NCBI RefSeq assembly: GCF_012328925.1
Contig: NZ_JAAXLS010000021.1
Location: 51,167-115,166 of the forward strand
DNA length: 64,000 bases
Reading direction: 5' to 3'
Source: Amycolatopsis acididurans
Lineage (GTDB): Bacteria; Actinomycetota; Actinomycetes; Mycobacteriales; Pseudonocardiaceae
Shown: piece after piece, positions 6,846-14,257 of the stretch
Layout: every line of letters begins with the position of its first letter
How positions within the stretch are numbered: position 1 is the stretch's first letter
Made by a program: the position numbers and the translations under genes
Notes under the pieces: generated by a model
The model's database searches: none
Told to the model about the DNA's origin: nothing
Seen by the model: the letters and a program-made list of their open reading frames with translations, nothing else

Positions 6846-7729
6846 GCGGGCACCCCCCAGGCGTCGTGGCTGGTCCGCGTATCGCCGTCGGCCAGGTAGG
6901 CCAGGATCAGGTCTTCCAGCGTGAGCTCGTGCGCGGTCCACAGTGGATCGATCGGTCCGTCGACCCGTACCAGCAGCGTCGACTGCCGGTCGGTGTGGCT
7001 CGCTTTGATCACCGAGGCGACCCCGGCGACGCCGCCGCCGTTGTGGCGGGGCCCGATCAGCTGCCGGTGCTGCGCGACCAGGTCGTCCACGTCGCCGATG
7101 AGCTGCACCCGGCTGGCATGCAGCACGACCAGGTAGTCGCACATGCGCTCGACGTCGGCCAGCAGGTGTGAGGACAGCAGCACGGTCGTGTCGCTTTCGG
7201 CGACCGCGCCCGCCAGTGCCTGCAGGAATTCCCGGCGCGCCAACGGGTCCAGGCTCGCCACCGGTTCGTCGAGCAGGAGCAGACGCGGGCGTTTGGCCAG
7301 CGCCATCGCGAGTGCGACCTGCGCCCGCTGACCGCCGGAGAGCTTGCCGACGGCCTTGTCCGGCGGCAGCCCCAGCTGTGCCAGCCGGTTGCGAGCCAGT
7401 GCGGAGTCCCAGCGGCTGTTGAGCTTCTCGCCCATCTTGAGCAGCTCCGCGGCGGTGAAGTCCCGGTAGAGCGGGGTGTCCTGCGCGACGAACCCGATGT
7501 CGGACAGGACGCGCGTGTTGCGGTACGGCGTCTGGCCGAACACCCGCACCTCGCCGGTGCTGGGCCGCGACAGGCCGACTGCCATGTGCAGCAACGTGCT
7601 CTTGCCCGCGCCGTTCGGGCCGACCAGCGCCGCTATCCGGCCTCGCGGTACCTCGAACGTGCAGTCCCGCAGCGCCCACGTGCTGCCGTATCTCTTGCCG
7701 AGTTCGCCGGTCTCCAGCGCCACTTCCAT
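6842..7729 (-). CDS. ABC transporter ATP-binding protein
   Basis: 295 residues. Walker A GPNGAGKST is near residues 38-46, the Q-loop in FVAQDTPLY, the signature LSGGQRAQ near 131, Walker B RLLLLDEP near 150 and the switch histidine in LLSSHLL. The C-terminal ~80 residues form the extra domain seen in drug/antibiotic exporters of the CcmA/DrrA type. It follows the GntR regulator by 19 bases and overlaps the permease start, so the order is regulator-ATPase-permease in one operon. Confidence 0.9.
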   Translation of the reverse strand: MEVALETGELGKRYGSTWALRDCTFEVPRGRIAALVGPNGAGKSTLLHMAVGLSRPSTGEVRVFGQTPYRNTRVLSDIGFVAQDTPLYRDFTAAELLKMGEKLNSRWDSALARNRLAQLGLPPDKAVGKLSGGQRAQVALAMALAKRPRLLLLDEPVASLDPLARREFLQALAGAVAESDTTVLLSSHLLADVERMCDYLVVLHASRVQLIGDVDDLVAQHRQLIGPRHNGGGVAGVASVIKASHTDRQSTLLVRVDGPIDPLWTAHELTLEDLILAYLADGDTRTSHDAWGVPA

Positions 7730-7748
7730 GGGGTGTTTCTCCCTGTGC

Positions 7749-8153
7749 TCAAACGGTTTCCTGTGGTGCGGGCCCGGTCAGCGTGGCGCGCAGCGTGGTC
7801 TCGACCAGCGCGATCACGTCTTCCTCGGACAGCCCGGCTTCCTGTGCCCGGTGCAGCCACGCCACGAGATCGGCGCGCAGCTCGGCCTGGTTGGCCAGCG
7901 AATCGCCCGCGAGCGTGCCCTTGACGAACGTGCCCCGGCCCGGCCGGCCTTCCGCGAGTCCTTCCAGCTCCAGCTCGCGGTAGGCCTTGAGCACCGTGTT
8001 CGGGTTGATCGCGAGCGACTGCGCGACCTCGCGGACCTTCGGCAGTTGGTCGCCCGGCTCCAGCAGGCCGACCCGGAGTGCCTGTTTGACCTGCCGGACC
8101 AGCTGCACGTACGTGTTCACCTTCGATCGGCCATCCAGCACGAACTCGATCAC
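7749..8153 (-). CDS. GntR-family regulator, YtrA subfamily
   Basis: 134 residues: a winged helix over residues ~10-75 (QLVRQVKQALRVGLLEPGDQLPKVREVAQSL is interrupted here only by its typical turn) and a short C-terminal helical dimerisation part, the layout of the YtrA subfamily. YtrA proteins repress the ABC transporter genes that follow them. The gene begins the ABC operon; an inverted repeat at 8171-8204 just upstream is the probable autoregulatory operator. Confidence 0.88.
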   Translation of the reverse strand: MIEFVLDGRSKVNTYVQLVRQVKQALRVGLLEPGDQLPKVREVAQSLAINPNTVLKAYRELELEGLAEGRPGRGTFVKGTLAGDSLANQAELRADLVAWLHRAQEAGLSEEDVIALVETTLRATLTGPAPQETV

Positions 8154-8170
8154 CGGCGAACTCCTTCACT

Positions 8171-8204
8171 ACTTGTACTACGACAGTAAGACTATAGAAC
8201 AAGT
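8171..8204. promoter_or_regulatory. Probable GntR (YtrA-type) operator
   Basis: ACTTGTACTA at 8171-8180 and TAGAACAAGT at 8195-8204 form a 10-bp inverted repeat with one mismatch and a 14-base spacer. It lies 17 bp before the GntR start codon. A widely spaced palindrome with ACTTGT/ACAAGT ends suits a dimeric YtrA-type repressor. It is distinct from the adjacent palindrome at 8212-8243. Confidence 0.6.
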
Positions 8205-8211
8205 CAAGAGT

Positions 8212-8243
8212 CTTCAGTTGAAACTGGACAGTTTTAACTGAAG
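8212..8243. promoter_or_regulatory. Probable MarR operator
   Basis: Bases 8212-8225 (CTTCAGTTGAAACT) and 8230-8243 (AGTTTTAACTGAAG) form a 14-bp inverted repeat with a single mismatch around GGAC. The site ends 16 bp before the MarR start codon, and its size is typical of MarR-family operators, suggesting autoregulation of the MarR-MFS-hydrolase operon. Confidence 0.65.
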
Positions 8244-8259
8244 GAATTACCGTGGGGGT

Positions 8260-8703
8260 ATGGCAGAGATCGACGTCTCCGAGCAGGCCGTGCGCGCCGC
8301 CGCCGACCTGCGTTCCCTGGTCAGCAAGCTGCGGCGGAAGTTTCGCGAGCTCAAGACCGGTGGCGGGCTCACGCCGTCGCAGACGTCGGCGCTCATCCGG
8401 CTGGGCAAGGAGGGACCGTTCTCGGCGAGCGAGCTGGCCGGGATCGAGGGCATGCGCCCGCAGTCGATGGCCGCGATCCTCGCGGTACTCGGCGAGCACG
8501 GGCTGATCGAGCGCAGCCCGGATCCCGAGGACGGCCGCCGCCAGGTCATCACGCTCACCGGCGCCGGCCGCGAACGGTTCGAAGGCGACCGGCAGGCACG
8601 CCGCGAATGGCTCGCCCGCGCGATGCAGGAGCGCTACAGCGATGCCGAACGCGCCACCATCACCGAGGCGCTGGCACTGCTGGAAAGACTGGTCGCGGAA
8701 TGA
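8260..8703 (+). CDS. MarR-family transcriptional regulator
   Basis: 147 residues with a central winged helix: LTPSQTSALIRLGKEG, the recognition helix region ASELAGIEGMRPQSMAAILAVLG, and the wing DPEDGRRQVITLT. It is the first gene of an operon with an MFS transporter (ATGA overlap) and an isochorismatase-like hydrolase. MarR proteins in this arrangement usually repress an efflux pump and are released by its substrate. The near-perfect palindrome just upstream fits autoregulation. Confidence 0.9.
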   Translation: MAEIDVSEQAVRAAADLRSLVSKLRRKFRELKTGGGLTPSQTSALIRLGKEGPFSASELAGIEGMRPQSMAAILAVLGEHGLIERSPDPEDGRRQVITLTGAGRERFEGDRQARREWLARAMQERYSDAERATITEALALLERLVAE

Positions 8704-10076
8704 CCACAGCGGTGCGCTTCGACCGGCGTCTGATCGCGCCCATGATCCTGGGTTCGATCCTGAACCCGGTCAACTCGTCGATGATGGCAGTCGCGCTGAT
8801 CCCGATCGGCCTCGCGTTCGGCGCGCCCCCGGCGGAAACCGCGTGGCTGGTGTCCGGGCTGTACCTGGCCACCGCGGTCGGCCAGCCGGTGGTGGGCCGC
8901 CTGATCGACATCTACGGGCCACGCCGCCTGTTCCTCGCGGGCACCGGACTGGCGGGGATCGCGGGCGTGCTCGGCATGGTCGCGCCCTCGCTGTGGGTGC
9001 TCGTCGTCGCACGGGTTCTGCTGGGGCTCGGCACGTGCGCGGGATATCCGGCCGCGATGTACCTCATCCGCCGCGAATCCGACCGCACCGGTCAGCAGAC
9101 GCAGGCGTGGGTGCTGACGATGCTGTCCGTCTGCACGCAGACCATCGCGGTCATCGGCCCGACGCTGGGCGGACTGCTCATCGGCGCCGGCGGCTGGCAC
9201 ACCATCTTCTCGGTCAACATCCCGCTGTCGCTGGCCTCGATCGTGCTCGGCGCGCTGTACCTGCCCGGCACCGAAGTCCACAAGGGACAGTTGAAGAGCA
9301 TCGACTTCACCGGGATCGCGCTGTTCACCGCGATGCTGATCACGCTGCTGCTGTTCCTGATGCACCCCGGCGGCGGCGACTGGTACCTGCTCGTGCTCAC
9401 CGCCACCGCGGGCACGGGGTTCGTGATCCGCGAGCTGGGTGCGCCCGAGCCGTTCCTCGACCTGCGCGTGCTGGCGGGCAACGGTCCGCTGCTGGCCACG
9501 TACGGGCGCACGTTGCTGTTCTACGTCGTGGCCTACGCGTTCCTTTACGGCTACACGCAATGGCTCGAAGAGGGGCGCGGGCTGAGCGCTTCCGTCGCGG
9601 GCCTGCTGTTGCTCCCGCTGTCCGGCACCTCGGTGCTCGTGGCCGCGCTCACCGGCCGCCGGGTCGAAGTACGCGGCAAGCTCGTCGCGGGCACGATCTC
9701 CCTGATCGTCAGCTGCGTGCTCATGACGATCGTCGGCGCGGGTACCGCGCTGTGGCTGCTGGCGGTGGTCGCGGTGCTGATGGGCATCCCGCAGGGGCTG
9801 AACAACCTCGCCAACCAGAACGCCCTGTACCACCAGGCGGATCCGGCACGCATCGGCTCGTCGGCCGGTCTGCTGCGCACGTTCGGCTACCTCGGCGCGA
9901 TCACCGCGTCGGTCGCGAACGGCGGGTTCCTCGGCGCGAACGCCGGCACCTCCGGAATGCACCACCTGGCCGTGTTCCTGCTCGTGATCGCCGTGGTCCT
10001 GCTCGCGGCGACGCTGGTGGACCGTTCGCTGAAAAAGTATGGAAAGGAAGAAATACGTGGCTCTCACCACGATTGA
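8700..10076 (+). CDS. MFS transporter, DHA-type drug exporter candidate
   Basis: 458 residues from the ATG at 8700, which overlaps the MarR stop. Twelve or more hydrophobic segments are visible. The motif-A region GRLIDIYGPRRLF follows the second segment and VARVLLGLGTCAGYPA is near motif C. The conserved proline/glutamate pair of the DHA2 group is not obvious to me. Coupling to a MarR repressor suggests proton-driven efflux of an organic molecule. The stop lies 20 bases inside the next gene, so the three genes form one transcript. Confidence 0.87.
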   Translation: MTTAVRFDRRLIAPMILGSILNPVNSSMMAVALIPIGLAFGAPPAETAWLVSGLYLATAVGQPVVGRLIDIYGPRRLFLAGTGLAGIAGVLGMVAPSLWVLVVARVLLGLGTCAGYPAAMYLIRRESDRTGQQTQAWVLTMLSVCTQTIAVIGPTLGGLLIGAGGWHTIFSVNIPLSLASIVLGALYLPGTEVHKGQLKSIDFTGIALFTAMLITLLLFLMHPGGGDWYLLVLTATAGTGFVIRELGAPEPFLDLRVLAGNGPLLATYGRTLLFYVVAYAFLYGYTQWLEEGRGLSASVAGLLLLPLSGTSVLVAALTGRRVEVRGKLVAGTISLIVSCVLMTIVGAGTALWLLAVVAVLMGIPQGLNNLANQNALYHQADPARIGSSAGLLRTFGYLGAITASVANGGFLGANAGTSGMHHLAVFLLVIAVVLLAATLVDRSLKKYGKEEIRGSHHD

Positions 10077-10647
10077 CGACAACACCGCCCTCGTGCTGAT
10101 CGACCTGCAGAACGGGATCATGAGCGCCCCCGCCACCCCGCACAGCGCGGCGGACGTGCTGGCGCGCTCTGTCGAACTGGCCGAGGTGTTCCGCGAGCAC
10201 GGTGCCCCGGTGGTGCTCGTGCGGGTCTCGCGCGCACCGAACGGGATCGACTGGGTGCCGGGCCGCACCGAACAGGGCGGGCGCACCTCGAACGGCACCC
10301 CGCCGCAGGGCTGGGACCAGATCGTCGACGACCTCGCCGGGCACGCCGGGGACATCGTCGTGACCAAGCGGAACTGGGGCGCCTTCTACGGCACCGACCT
10401 CGATCTGCAGCTGCGCCGCCGCGGTGTCACCCAGATCGTGCTCGGCGGCGTCGCCACCAGCATCGGGGTGGACTCCACCGCGCGGGCGGCGTTCGAGCAC
10501 GGCTACCACGTCACGCTGGCCACCGACGCGATGTCCGATTTGGACGCCGACGCGCACCGGCACAGCGTGGAGAAGATCTTCCCCCGGCTCGGCGAAACCG
10601 GCACCACCGCCGAGATCGTGGAGCTGTTCGTCAAGACCCGGAGCTGA
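10057..10647 (+). CDS. Isochorismatase-like hydrolase lacking the catalytic cysteine
   Basis: About 196 residues from GTG at 10057, chosen for the AAGGAAG sequence 6 bases upstream; an ATG at 10039 would add six residues. The fold motifs are LVLIDLQN (catalytic Asp near 16), VVTKRNWGAF (Lys near 103) and GGVATSIGVDSTAR. In cysteine hydrolases of this superfamily the last motif reads T-N-x-C; here Cys is replaced by Gly, as in the YecD-like branch. So the enzyme is not a standard nicotinamidase- or carbamoylase-type hydrolase. It overlaps the MFS gene by 20 bases. It may hydrolyse a vinyl ether or act on the exported compound (inference). Confidence 0.82.
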   Translation: MALTTIDDNTALVLIDLQNGIMSAPATPHSAADVLARSVELAEVFREHGAPVVLVRVSRAPNGIDWVPGRTEQGGRTSNGTPPQGWDQIVDDLAGHAGDIVVTKRNWGAFYGTDLDLQLRRRGVTQIVLGGVATSIGVDSTARAAFEHGYHVTLATDAMSDLDADAHRHSVEKIFPRLGETGTTAEIVELFVKTRS

Positions 10648-12424
10648 GCCGGGCCCGGCGATGCGCGGCCATTCGCACCGGGGCGTTGGCCGCGCCATAA
10701 CCGGCGTAACCACCGATCCGTTGCACCACCTCGAAGAACACGCGCGAACCGGCCAGCGGGGTGTAGAAGTGCAGGAACTCGCCGTTCGCGTCGCGGTCGT
10801 AGAGCACCGAGTACTCGCGCAACTCGGCGAGCAACCCCGGCGGCAGCGCCAGCCGCGCTTCGAGGTCGTCGTAGTAGTTGGCCGGGATCTCCAGGACCGG
10901 CAATCCCAGTGCGCGCATGGCTTTCGCGCTGGCGAGCGCATCGTCGCTGGCGAACGCGATGTGCTGCGGGTCCTGGACTCCCGGCGCCCAGTCGCCGCGC
11001 CGGAGCACGGCGACGCTCAGCGCGATCCGCACCGAATGACCGGCGTCGGCCATCGGCAGGCTGCGCACGAGCCCGAACGGAGCCGCGAACTCGGCCGCCG
11101 ATTCCGGATGCAGTCCCAGCAGCGAGCGGTAGAACAGCGCGGCACCGTCGAAGTGGTCGAAGGGCTGGGTGAGCGCGACGTGGTCGATCGCGGTCAGCCC
11201 GGTGTCGCGTTCGGCCTCGCCGGTGGGTGTGAAGTCCGCGAGCCAGCTGTCGGTGCGGCACAGGAAAACCGACGTGCCGTCCGGGGCGGCGACGGCGGTG
11301 AGATCCGCCTCGTCGGCCTGGTGCTCGCGCGGCAGGCGCGGGGCCAGCAGCTTCTCGGCGCGTTCGGCGGAGGCCGCCGGATCGGCGCTTTCCATCGCGA
11401 GTGCGCTGATGGCGGATTCGCCGGGCGCCGCGTTCTCGTTGAGCAGCACCCGCACGGTGCCCTGCTGCCACAACTGGACCGGCTTGGACCGGTGCTGCGC
11501 GACGTGGCTCAGGCCCAGCTGGGAAAGCGCTTGCGCGACCTGCGGCCCGGACACGCTCAGCTCCGCGAACGAATGCCCGGACAGCTTGGGCGGCGCCGGG
11601 ATGCTCGTCGCGGCCACCGTTTCCCGCAGGCTCACCAGCGAGCGCATCGCGTCCACCGCCGCGTGCCGGGGATCGGCCTGGCGGAAGACGTCGTTGAACA
11701 CCTCCAGCGACAGCGGCCCGTCGTATCCGGCGTCCAGTACGGCCTTGACGAAACCGGTGAGATCGAAGGAACCCTGACCCGGGAACAGGCGGTAGTGGCG
11801 GCTCCACTGCAGCACGTTCATGTCCAGCCGCGGCGCGTCGGCCAGCTGCAGGAAGAACAGCTTCGACGCGGGAATCGTGCGGATCCCGGCAGGATCGCTG
11901 CCGCGCGAAAGCACGTGGAAACTGTCCAGGCACACCCCGAGCGCCGGATGATCCGCGCGCCGGACGATGCGCCAGGAATGGTCGTAGGTGTTGACGAAAC
12001 GGCCCCACGCGAGGGCTTCGTACGCGATCCGGATGCCGCGCTCGGCGGCCATGGAGGCCAGCAGGTGCAGCTGTTCGGCGGCCAGATCGTCGTCGTCGAC
12101 GGCGTCGGGGGAGACCGTGGAGCACACCAGCATCGTGTCCGCGCCGAGCTGTTCCATCACGTCGAACTTGCGCTCGGCGCGGCGCAGGTTGGCGGCCAGC
12201 ACGTCCGGCGGCACCGCTTCGAAATCGCGGAAAGGCTGGTAGAGATCGATGGACAGGCCGAGGTCGGCGCAGTGCTCGCGCAGCCGCGCGGGCGATTCCG
12301 GCGAGGCGATGAGGTCGTTTTCGAAGATCTCGACGCCGTCGAACCCGGCCGCGGCGGCCGCGGTCAGCTTGTCCTCCAGCGTGCCGGACAGGCAGACCGT
12401 GGCGATGCTTCTGCGGTCAGACAT
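10631..12424 (-). CDS. 3-dehydroshikimate dehydratase fused to a HPPD-like domain (QuiC1-type)
   Basis: 597 residues from ATG at 12424, with GGGGAGG 6 bases upstream; an ATG at 12430 adds two residues but touches that sequence. Residues ~1-270 form a xylose-isomerase-like TIM barrel with metal/substrate residues in YEALAWG, CLDSFHV, FFLQLAD and SLEVFND. The C-terminal half resembles 4-hydroxyphenylpyruvate dioxygenase: IDHVAL (His), DPQHIAF (His) and SRVFFEVVQR (Glu) give the 2-His-1-carboxylate site, and the ending NAPVRMAAH is typical of QuiC1 fusions. The dehydratase makes protocatechuate from 3-dehydroshikimate. It is translationally coupled (8-base overlap) to the shikimate dehydrogenase gene upstream. 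Its stop overlaps the convergent hydrolase gene by 17 bases. Confidence 0.88.
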   Translation of the reverse strand: MSDRRSIATVCLSGTLEDKLTAAAAAGFDGVEIFENDLIASPESPARLREHCADLGLSIDLYQPFRDFEAVPPDVLAANLRRAERKFDVMEQLGADTMLVCSTVSPDAVDDDDLAAEQLHLLASMAAERGIRIAYEALAWGRFVNTYDHSWRIVRRADHPALGVCLDSFHVLSRGSDPAGIRTIPASKLFFLQLADAPRLDMNVLQWSRHYRLFPGQGSFDLTGFVKAVLDAGYDGPLSLEVFNDVFRQADPRHAAVDAMRSLVSLRETVAATSIPAPPKLSGHSFAELSVSGPQVAQALSQLGLSHVAQHRSKPVQLWQQGTVRVLLNENAAPGESAISALAMESADPAASAERAEKLLAPRLPREHQADEADLTAVAAPDGTSVFLCRTDSWLADFTPTGEAERDTGLTAIDHVALTQPFDHFDGAALFYRSLLGLHPESAAEFAAPFGLVRSLPMADAGHSVRIALSVAVLRRGDWAPGVQDPQHIAFASDDALASAKAMRALGLPVLEIPANYYDDLEARLALPPGLLAELREYSVLYDRDANGEFLHFYTPLAGSRVFFEVVQRIGGYAGYGAANAPVRMAAHRRARLSSGS

Positions 12425-13280
12425 GGGCATCCTCCCCGACGAGCGTGTCGAAGTGGCGCAGCATCCGGTCCGCGTCCGGTTCCAGCCCGGTGAACAGGCG
12501 GAACGAGTCCACGGCCTGGAAGACCGCCATCTTGCCGCCGTCGAGCACGCGGCAGCCGCGGGCGCGGGCGGTGGTGAGCAGTTCCGTGTCCAGCGGCCGG
12601 TACACGACGTCGGCCACCCACACCTCGGGCCGCAGCAGATCGGCGGGCACGGCCGAACCGGGGTGCTCGCGCATCCCGGTCGGGGTGGCGTGCGCGATCC
12701 CGTCGGCTCCCTTGAGCGCGACGGCCAGGTCCTCGGCCGGTTCCGCGCGGCCCGCGCCGAACCGCTCGCAGAGTTGCGCGGCCATGCCCTCGCGGCGGTC
12801 GGGATCGGTGTCCAGTACGCGCAGAGTGCCCGCGCCGAGCGTCAGCAGCGCGTGCGCGACCGCCACGCCGGCGCCACCCGCGCCGATCAGCACGACGGTG
12901 TCGAGCGAGGCGTCTTTCAGGCCGAGCCGGACGCTGCGCGCGAACCCGGAAACGTCGGTGTTGTGCCCGATCGCCCTGCCATCGGTGAAGACGACGGTGT
13001 TGACCGCGCCGAGTGCGGCGGCGTCGGGGGAGAGCTCGTCGAGGTGCTCGATCACGAGCTGCTTGGCCGGGTGAGTGACGTTGAGGCCGGTGAAGCCGGT
13101 GAGCCGCGCGGCGGCGAGCAGTTCGCCGACCGCGGTGGCGGGCAGGCCGAGCACGTCGAGGTCGAGCCGGCGGTACAGGTAGCGCAGACCCAGCTCGTCG
13201 GCCTCGCGCTCGTGCAGCGCGGGCGTCAGCGACGGGCCGATGCCGGTTCCGACCAGTCCGATCAGGTGGCTTGCACTCAC
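12417..13280 (-). CDS. aroE: Shikimate/quinate dehydrogenase
   Basis: 287 residues from GTG at 13280 with AGGAGG 4 bases before it. The substrate-binding domain has NVTHPAKQ with the catalytic lysine and GHNTDVSGF with the catalytic aspartate; the NAD(P) domain has LIGAGGAGVAVAHAL. It is first in the operon with the dehydratase and divergent from a TetR gene. In this setting it most likely runs in the catabolic direction, oxidising quinate or shikimate toward protocatechuate, rather than being the biosynthetic AroE (inference from context). Confidence 0.88.
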   Translation of the reverse strand: MSASHLIGLVGTGIGPSLTPALHEREADELGLRYLYRRLDLDVLGLPATAVGELLAAARLTGFTGLNVTHPAKQLVIEHLDELSPDAAALGAVNTVVFTDGRAIGHNTDVSGFARSVRLGLKDASLDTVVLIGAGGAGVAVAHALLTLGAGTLRVLDTDPDRREGMAAQLCERFGAGRAEPAEDLAVALKGADGIAHATPTGMREHPGSAVPADLLRPEVWVADVVYRPLDTELLTTARARGCRVLDGGKMAVFQAVDSFRLFTGLEPDADRMLRHFDTLVGEDAHV

Positions 13281-13300
13281 TCGGCCTCCTCGCGACGTAA

Positions 13301-13320
13301 TGAACGAACTAGCTAGTTAA
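13301..13320. promoter_or_regulatory. Operator of the quinate/shikimate TetR regulator (dehydrogenase side)
   Basis: The sequence contains the perfect palindrome AACTAGCTAGTT at 13307-13318, preceded by TGAACG. The 20-base stretch matches 18 of 20 bases of the reverse complement of 14201-14220 before the transporter gene. It lies between the divergent dehydrogenase (start 13280) and TetR (start 13399) genes and could control both. Confidence 0.72.
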
Positions 13321-13398
13321 TTGTAGCGTGCACCGATCCTGTTACGGAAGTCGCGTTACAGTGGCCATCATCCGGTCACGTCCTTGCGAGGGGATTCC

Positions 13399-14052
13399 TT
13401 GAGCGCACAACCTGCCGAAGTCGCCGGTGGCGAGCGATCCCGCGACCGGGACCGGACGCGCGCCGACATTCTCGACGTCGCGACGGGCGAGTTCGCCGAC
13501 AAGGGCTACGCCGGCGCGCGGGTGGACGAAATCGCCGCGAAGACCAGCACCACCAAGCGGATGATCTACTACTACTTCGGTAGCAAGGAGGGGCTCTACG
13601 TCGCGGTGCTGGAGCGCGCGTACGCGGTGATCCGCAACATCGAGCAGGAAATCGATGTCGAGCACCTGGCCCCCGTCGAGGCGATCCGCAGGCTCGCGGA
13701 GGCGACCTTCGACCACCACGAGTCGCATCCGGACTTCATCCGGCTGGTCAGTATCGAGAACATCCACGGCGCGTCCTACATCGAGCGGTCCTCGATGCTG
13801 TCCGGACTGGCGACGCCCGTGGTGGACGTACTGGGCCGGATCCTGGAGCGGGGTCGCGCGGACGGCGTCTTCCGCGAGGACGTCGACCCGCTCGACGTGC
13901 ACATGATGATCAGCGCGTTCTGTATCTTCCGCACCGCCAACCGCTACACGTTCCGCGCCATCTTCAACCGGGACATGCTGGACCCGGCCCGCCGCGAGCA
14001 CTACCGCACGATGCTGGGCGAGATGGTCCTGGAGTACCTCACCGCCAAATGA
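13399..14052 (+). CDS. TetR-family regulator of the quinate/shikimate module
   Basis: About 217 residues from TTG at 13399, preceded by GAGGGG with a 5-base gap; an in-frame TTG at 13384 has no such site. The N-terminal helix-turn-helix reads ILDVATGEFADKGYAGARVDEIAAKT followed by KRMIYYYFGSKEGLY, the classic TetR ending. The C-terminal ligand domain resembles regulators of aromatic or hydroaromatic acid catabolism. It sits between the divergent catabolic operon and the transporter, with matching operators on both sides, so it probably represses both until shikimate or quinate appears. Confidence 0.87.
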   Translation: MSAQPAEVAGGERSRDRDRTRADILDVATGEFADKGYAGARVDEIAAKTSTTKRMIYYYFGSKEGLYVAVLERAYAVIRNIEQEIDVEHLAPVEAIRRLAEATFDHHESHPDFIRLVSIENIHGASYIERSSMLSGLATPVVDVLGRILERGRADGVFREDVDPLDVHMMISAFCIFRTANRYTFRAIFNRDMLDPARREHYRTMLGEMVLEYLTAK

Positions 14053-14187
14053 GGTGGTTTCCGGCATCGGGCCGCGACTACGCGTAGCGAGACCGGGGTC
14101 ACCGGTGTGAGGGCGCACTTCGGCCGGTCCGGCAAAACCGTGCGAGCCTCTTGACAAGCCGCCGCGCGTGACTCAGCATCTGCAATT
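14053..14187. other. Non-coding spacer between TetR and the transporter promoter region
   Basis: No convincing gene is present. I see no strong hairpin after the TetR stop. The operators for the transporter begin at 14188. Confidence 0.5.
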
Positions 14188-14220
14188 AACCATCTAGTAC
14201 ATAACTATCTAGTTCGTTCA
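14188..14220. promoter_or_regulatory. Tandem operators before the MHS transporter gene
   Basis: AACTATCTAGTT at 14203-14214 followed by CGTTCA repeats, in inverse orientation, the element at 13301-13320. A second, weaker copy (AACCATCTAGTA, 10 of 12 bases identical) lies at 14188-14199, offset by 15 bases. The pair ends 37 bp before the GTG start, over the expected promoter. Confidence 0.7.
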
Positions 14221-14257
14221 GCCCTGCTCCTGCAATGGCGCGACAGAGGAGACAGCC

